From: Clostridia bacterium
GTDB lineage: Bacteria; Bacillota; Clostridia; Christensenellales; UBA1242
Direction of reading: 5' to 3'
Assembly: GCA_017473285.1 (NCBI GenBank)
Contig: JAFULP010000023.1
Coordinates: forward strand, 1 to 8,052
DNA: 8,052 nt
Shown: in pieces, positions 4,555-8,052 of the stretch
Layout of the letters: every line of letters begins with the position of its first letter
Position numbering within the stretch: position 1 is the first letter of the stretch
The notes under the pieces: model-generated
Database searches by the model: none
What the model saw: only the letters and a program-made list of their open reading frames with translations
Told to the model about the DNA's origin: nothing
Program-made: the position numbers and the translations under genes

Positions 4555-6642
4555 ATGAAAAAGATGGAATTGTTGGCGCCTGCGGGCAATATGGAAAGTT
4601 TGAAGGCGGCGGTGTATAACGGTGCAAATGCCGTATACTTAGGCGTTAAAGAATTTAATGCAAGAAATAATATTGATGGGTTTAGTTTGGATAATTTATC
4701 GCAAGCGGTTGATTTTGCGCATTTATATAATGTAAAAGTGTATTTGGCATTGAATATTTTATTTAAAGATAGCGAATTGCAATCGGCATTGGATGTTGTG
4801 GTTAAGTCAAATAATATTGGTGTGGATGCATTTATTGTGCAAGATTTGGGGTTAGCATATTTGATTAAAAAATACTATCCAAGCGTTGAGTTGCATGCCA
4901 GTACGCAAATAGCGGTGCATAATCTTGAAGGGGTAAGGGTGTTGGAAAGGCTAGGCTTTACTAGAGTTGTGCTAGCAAGAGAAACATCAATTGTCGAAAT
5001 TGAACGCATTAGCAAAAATAGCAATACCGAGATTGAATTTTTTGTGCAAGGAGCGCTGTGTGTAAGTTTTTCGGGAAACTGCTATATGTGCTCACATTTA
5101 GTAAATAAAAGTGGCAATCGTGGGGTTTGTCAACAATTTTGTAGGCTTCCATATATCTTTGAAAGTGAAAATGTTAAAAAATCTGGCTTTTTGCTAAGCG
5201 CTAAAGATATCTGTATGTTGGACAACTTAAACACGCTAAGCAATTTGGGTGTCGTCAGTTTGAAAATTGAAGGCAGAGCAAGGCGACCATTTTATGTGGC
5301 ACAAGCATGTAAAATTTATCGTGAAATGTTGGATAAAAATAAATATTCAAGCCGCGATTACAATTTATTGCAACTTGCATTTAATAGAGAATACACTCCC
5401 GCATACTTTAACGGAAATGGTGGCATAATTTCGCAAATACAAGGCAATAACGGGCTGGAAATAGGCGTTGTTACTAAGGTTAATAATGGGAGAAAATTTA
5501 ATGAAATTTTTATTAAATCAAACTATAATCTAAAAGGTAAATGTGGGTTAAAGTTTGTTTACAATAATCAAGAAATTGCGTCTATTGGTGCTCACGATAT
5601 TCAAAAGATGGGTGCAATCTATAGAATAACCACCACATCAAAAATAAAGGTGGGAAGCAAAGTGCACATTATTCAAGATGATGCGTTGGAAGAAGATGTG
5701 CTAAAAGTGGTAAAAAAATTGCCTATTGTAGTGGACTTGGTTGCAAATGAAAATGAGCCAATTGTCCTTTGTGCAAAATTTAGTGGCATAGAAGTTTGCG
5801 CAAAAGGGGAAGTTTGTAAAAAAGCAAAAACAATTACAATGTCTAGCGAACAAGTGCTAAAGCAATTAAAACGAAGTGAAGTGTTTGAAGTTAAGAATTT
5901 AAATTGTAAATTAAATGATTGCTATGTGCTAAATTCAACTATTAATAAGTTAAGAAATGACGCATATAACAAATTGCAACAAGCAATACTTGAGCAACAC
6001 AAAAAGGCAACATTAAATAGGGTGGAATTAGCGAAACTTGAAGATGTATTGAGTAACGAAAATTTACATCATGAATTCAACTTTAAAATAATTGATAATC
6101 TTAAAAACTTAACTATTGCTGAAAACATTATTTTTGACTATAATATGTTTAAAGTTGACGATATTAAAAAATTGGACAAGTATTGCAAGCAACACAACAT
6201 CAATGGGTATATTGATTTGCCAAATTTTGCAACTGGTAAGGATATAGAACTCATCAAGCAAGCGTTAAGCGACACGCAGTTGAGCGTGGTGGCAAATAAC
6301 TTGTATGCATTAGAATTTGATTGCAAAATAATAGGTGGACAATTTTTAAATATATACAATAGCTTTACATTAAAAATATTAAATGATTTACACAATATGC
6401 AAGCCGTTTTTGTGGAAGAATTGAGCGATGCGGACATTAATGCTTTACATTCAAATGTGCCTATACTAAAGCGTGAAAAAGTGTATATGACGCTTTTACA
6501 TTGCCCTTTTAAGCAAAACGTGGGATGTGATTGTGTTGATTGCAAGTATTGCGACAATGCGACATTTACCATTAATAGCGGTAAGCGATTTAAAATAAAG
6601 CGAAAGAAAACAGTTGGTTGTGTTTTCACTTTAAAGGATTAA
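4555..6642 (+). CDS. Peptidase U32 family protein, RlhA-like RNA hydroxylase candidate
   Basis: This 695-residue protein belongs to the U32 family, whose studied members RlhA (23S rRNA C2501) and TrhP (tRNA U34) hydroxylate RNA with prephenate dependence and carry an iron-sulfur cluster. The N-terminal domain has the family signatures ELLAPAGN (5-12), NGANAVYLG (22-30), ELHASTQ (112-118), LGFTRVVLARE (133-143), SGNRGVCQQFCRLPY (186-200) and SLKIEGRARRP (235-245). Likely cluster ligands are among Cys169, 176, 179, 192, 196 and 220. A middle region (about 290-480) fits the DUF3656-type extension of RlhA. The C-terminus has a second Cys group (650, 658, 660, 663, 666, 689). The length is close to RlhA (about 650) and shorter than many Bacillota relatives. 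I chose the ATG at 4555 because MKKMELLAPAGN matches the family start; the GTG at 4537 would lie before the promoter's start point. A protease role is less likely. Confidence 0.85.
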   Translation: MKKMELLAPAGNMESLKAAVYNGANAVYLGVKEFNARNNIDGFSLDNLSQAVDFAHLYNVKVYLALNILFKDSELQSALDVVVKSNNIGVDAFIVQDLGLAYLIKKYYPSVELHASTQIAVHNLEGVRVLERLGFTRVVLARETSIVEIERISKNSNTEIEFFVQGALCVSFSGNCYMCSHLVNKSGNRGVCQQFCRLPYIFESENVKKSGFLLSAKDICMLDNLNTLSNLGVVSLKIEGRARRPFYVAQACKIYREMLDKNKYSSRDYNLLQLAFNREYTPAYFNGNGGIISQIQGNNGLEIGVVTKVNNGRKFNEIFIKSNYNLKGKCGLKFVYNNQEIASIGAHDIQKMGAIYRITTTSKIKVGSKVHIIQDDALEEDVLKVVKKLPIVVDLVANENEPIVLCAKFSGIEVCAKGEVCKKAKTITMSSEQVLKQLKRSEVFEVKNLNCKLNDCYVLNSTINKLRNDAYNKLQQAILEQHKKATLNRVELAKLEDVLSNENLHHEFNFKIIDNLKNLTIAENIIFDYNMFKVDDIKKLDKYCKQHNINGYIDLPNFATGKDIELIKQALSDTQLSVVANNLYALEFDCKIIGGQFLNIYNSFTLKILNDLHNMQAVFVEELSDADINALHSNVPILKREKVYMTLLHCPFKQNVGCDCVDCKYCDNATFTINSGKRFKIKRKKTVGCVFTLKD

Positions 6643-6643
6643 T

Positions 6644-7975
6644 ATGGAGTTACCAAAAGAATTTTTAATTAGAATGGAAAAATTAGTACCAAATTTTGAT
6701 AAGTTTGTGTATAGTTATAATAATTTACCTGTTAAATCATTTTTCATTAACAAAAATAAAATAAGTGAAGAAGATTTTTTGGCGCATTGTAGTTGGAACA
6801 TTGAGCAAAGCGAAAGGGGATGGCAATTGCTGGAAGATTTCAAAGTTGGCAAAACTCTCGAACATCACAGCGGCATGATATATATGCAAGAGTTAAGCGC
6901 AATGATGCCAACCACATTTTTGCCTTTAAAAGAAGATGATTGGGTGATAGATTTGTGTGCATCTCCTGGTGGTAAATCTATTCAAGTGGCTAATAGGATT
7001 AAAAGTGGGCTATTGGTGTCAAATGAAATTGTTAAATCAAGGGCAAATATATTAAAATCCAACATTGAGCGTATGGGGCTATACAATGTGTGTGTAACGA
7101 ACAATAATCCTAAGGAATTGGAAGATTGCTTTGGTGGCATTTTTGATGCGGTTGTAGTGGATGCGCCATGTTCGGGCGAAGGTATGTTTAGAAAAGATGA
7201 TGAGGCAATACTTAACTGGTCACAAGCCAATGTTGATGCTTGTGCGATTAGGCAGTATGGAATTTTGGAAACGGCAAATAAGTTGTTAAAACAGGGCGGA
7301 TATTTGTTATATTCCACTTGCACATTTTCTGTGGAAGAAAATGAACAACAAGTGGCGAATTTTTGCTCTAGGCACAATTATGAAATCGTGCCTTTGGATT
7401 ATCCCAATGCTCAATTTGGTGTTAAAATAGGTGAATACAACACTAACTATTGTTTAAGATTTTACCCTCATCAGTTTAATGGCGAAGGGCAGTTTGTTGC
7501 CTTGTTGCGCAAGGTAGAAGATTGTAATCAATTTATATCCAATGAGCATTATTTTAAACCGATTAATAAAATGCCTACCGAATATAAGGCTTTCAAAGAC
7601 TTTTGCGAAGCAAATTTGACGCAATATCAAGATATCACAAGCAACGCTATATTTAGTGGCAACACTATTTATTATGCCACCAATAAGCAAATTGCCGAAA
7701 GTGGAGTGCGATTAATCAATTGTGGAGTGGTGCTAGGGGATGTGGTTAAAGGGAGATTTGAACCTCATCATAACTTTGTAACCTGTTTTGGAAATAGGTT
7801 TAGGCAAACCATTGAGTTAAGTGAGCAAGATGCAAATAAATTTATTAAAGGTGAAACTCTGGATTGCGAACTTTCGGGGTATGTTGTGGTTAAGTATAAT
7901 GGTGTGGTGCTTGGATTTGGCAAGAGTTCAACAGGATTAAAAAACCATTACCCTAAGGGGTTAAGAAATGTTTAA
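6644..7975 (+). CDS. RsmF-like rRNA cytosine-C5 methyltransferase (NOP2/Sun family)
   Basis: This 443-residue enzyme should transfer a methyl group from S-adenosylmethionine to C5 of a cytosine in 16S rRNA. The Rossmann core holds the SAM motif DLCASPGGKS (103-112), then NE (127-128) and the motif IV DAPCSGEGMFRK (173-184) with Cys176, and motif VI YSTCTFS (223-229) with Cys226. These are the two cysteines this family needs, Cys226 as attacking thiol and Cys176 for product release. An N-terminal domain (1-90) and a C-terminal RNA-binding region (about 300-443, with GRFEPHH and the final GLKNHYPKGLRN) match the RsmF layout, and the length is typical. RsmF enzymes act near C1400-C1407 in the decoding site; the exact target here cannot be read from the sequence. 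AAAGGA (6633-6638) precedes the ATG. It starts one base after the U32 stop, so the two are co-transcribed and probably translationally coupled. Confidence 0.93.
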   Translation: MELPKEFLIRMEKLVPNFDKFVYSYNNLPVKSFFINKNKISEEDFLAHCSWNIEQSERGWQLLEDFKVGKTLEHHSGMIYMQELSAMMPTTFLPLKEDDWVIDLCASPGGKSIQVANRIKSGLLVSNEIVKSRANILKSNIERMGLYNVCVTNNNPKELEDCFGGIFDAVVVDAPCSGEGMFRKDDEAILNWSQANVDACAIRQYGILETANKLLKQGGYLLYSTCTFSVEENEQQVANFCSRHNYEIVPLDYPNAQFGVKIGEYNTNYCLRFYPHQFNGEGQFVALLRKVEDCNQFISNEHYFKPINKMPTEYKAFKDFCEANLTQYQDITSNAIFSGNTIYYATNKQIAESGVRLINCGVVLGDVVKGRFEPHHNFVTCFGNRFRQTIELSEQDANKFIKGETLDCELSGYVVVKYNGVVLGFGKSSTGLKNHYPKGLRNV

Positions 7976-7981
7976 ATATTA

Positions 7982-8004
7982 ATTTTATAATTATATTATA
8001 AAAT
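7982..8004. repeat. AT-only palindrome after the methyltransferase gene
   Basis: ATTTTATAAT and ATTATAAAAT form a perfect 10-bp stem with a 3-base loop, starting seven bases after the stop codon. It has no G or C and no T-run follows on the plus strand, so it is at best a weak terminator or RNA end-protecting hairpin. The remaining bases to the window end are A-rich and hold no gene. Confidence 0.4.
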
Positions 8005-8052
8005 AACAAAAGATTAAAAATAAATCCAATAAAATAAATAAAAAATAAAAAA

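Noticed and set aside
6138..6629. Minus-strand open frame of 163 codons
   Set aside because: It lies fully inside the well-supported U32 gene, has no ribosome site and no recognisable motif; it is a shadow frame.
6982..7690. Two minus-strand frames within the methyltransferase gene
   Set aside because: Both sit opposite strongly conserved methyltransferase motifs and have no promoter or ribosome site.
1..8052. CRISPR array
   Set aside because: No set of regularly spaced direct repeats exists; the repeats seen are inverted or protein-level.

Overview
The window comes from a low-GC, Gram-positive-type genome, most likely an uncultured gut-type clostridial or related Bacillota. The basis for this is the strong AT bias, the sigma-A-like TTGACA / TATAAT promoters, purine-rich GGAGG ribosome sites, a lipobox lipoprotein with a short signal, and a tRNA-Ser(GCT) of Bacillota form. 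The standard genetic code fits all genes. No species can be named from the sequence.

The left third (1-2540) looks like the edge of a mobile or accessory region. It holds the 3' end of an unrecognised gene (2-274), a complete large serine recombinase (454-1953), and a small membrane-anchored coiled-coil protein on the opposite strand (2120-2476) with its own promoter. Two very long imperfect hairpins flank the recombinase: 275-423 and 1950-2123. Each begins at the stop codon of a neighbouring gene, and the second carries the stop codons of two convergent genes in its terminal stem. Both have a GTCAAGGG box in the inner stem. These hairpins are the least explained part of the window.

The middle (2541-3029) holds a tRNA-Ser(GCT) on the minus strand with a strong promoter, a leader able to fold at its 5' end, and an intrinsic terminator. 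Its 3' end faces the recombinase region, so the tRNA marks the probable border with chromosomal DNA. A divergent promoter then drives a secreted lipoprotein of unknown function (3030-4403), which carries two imperfect tandem repeats of a Tyr-rich type and ends at an intrinsic terminator.

The right half (4543-7975) is a housekeeping-type operon of two probable rRNA modification enzymes. The first is a peptidase-U32-family protein resembling RlhA/TrhP hydroxylases, and the second an RsmF-like m5C methyltransferase starting one base after the first gene's stop. The first gene has an extended -10 promoter so close to its ATG that the mRNA is predicted to be leaderless. The last 77 bases are AT-only-type sequence with a small palindrome and no gene.
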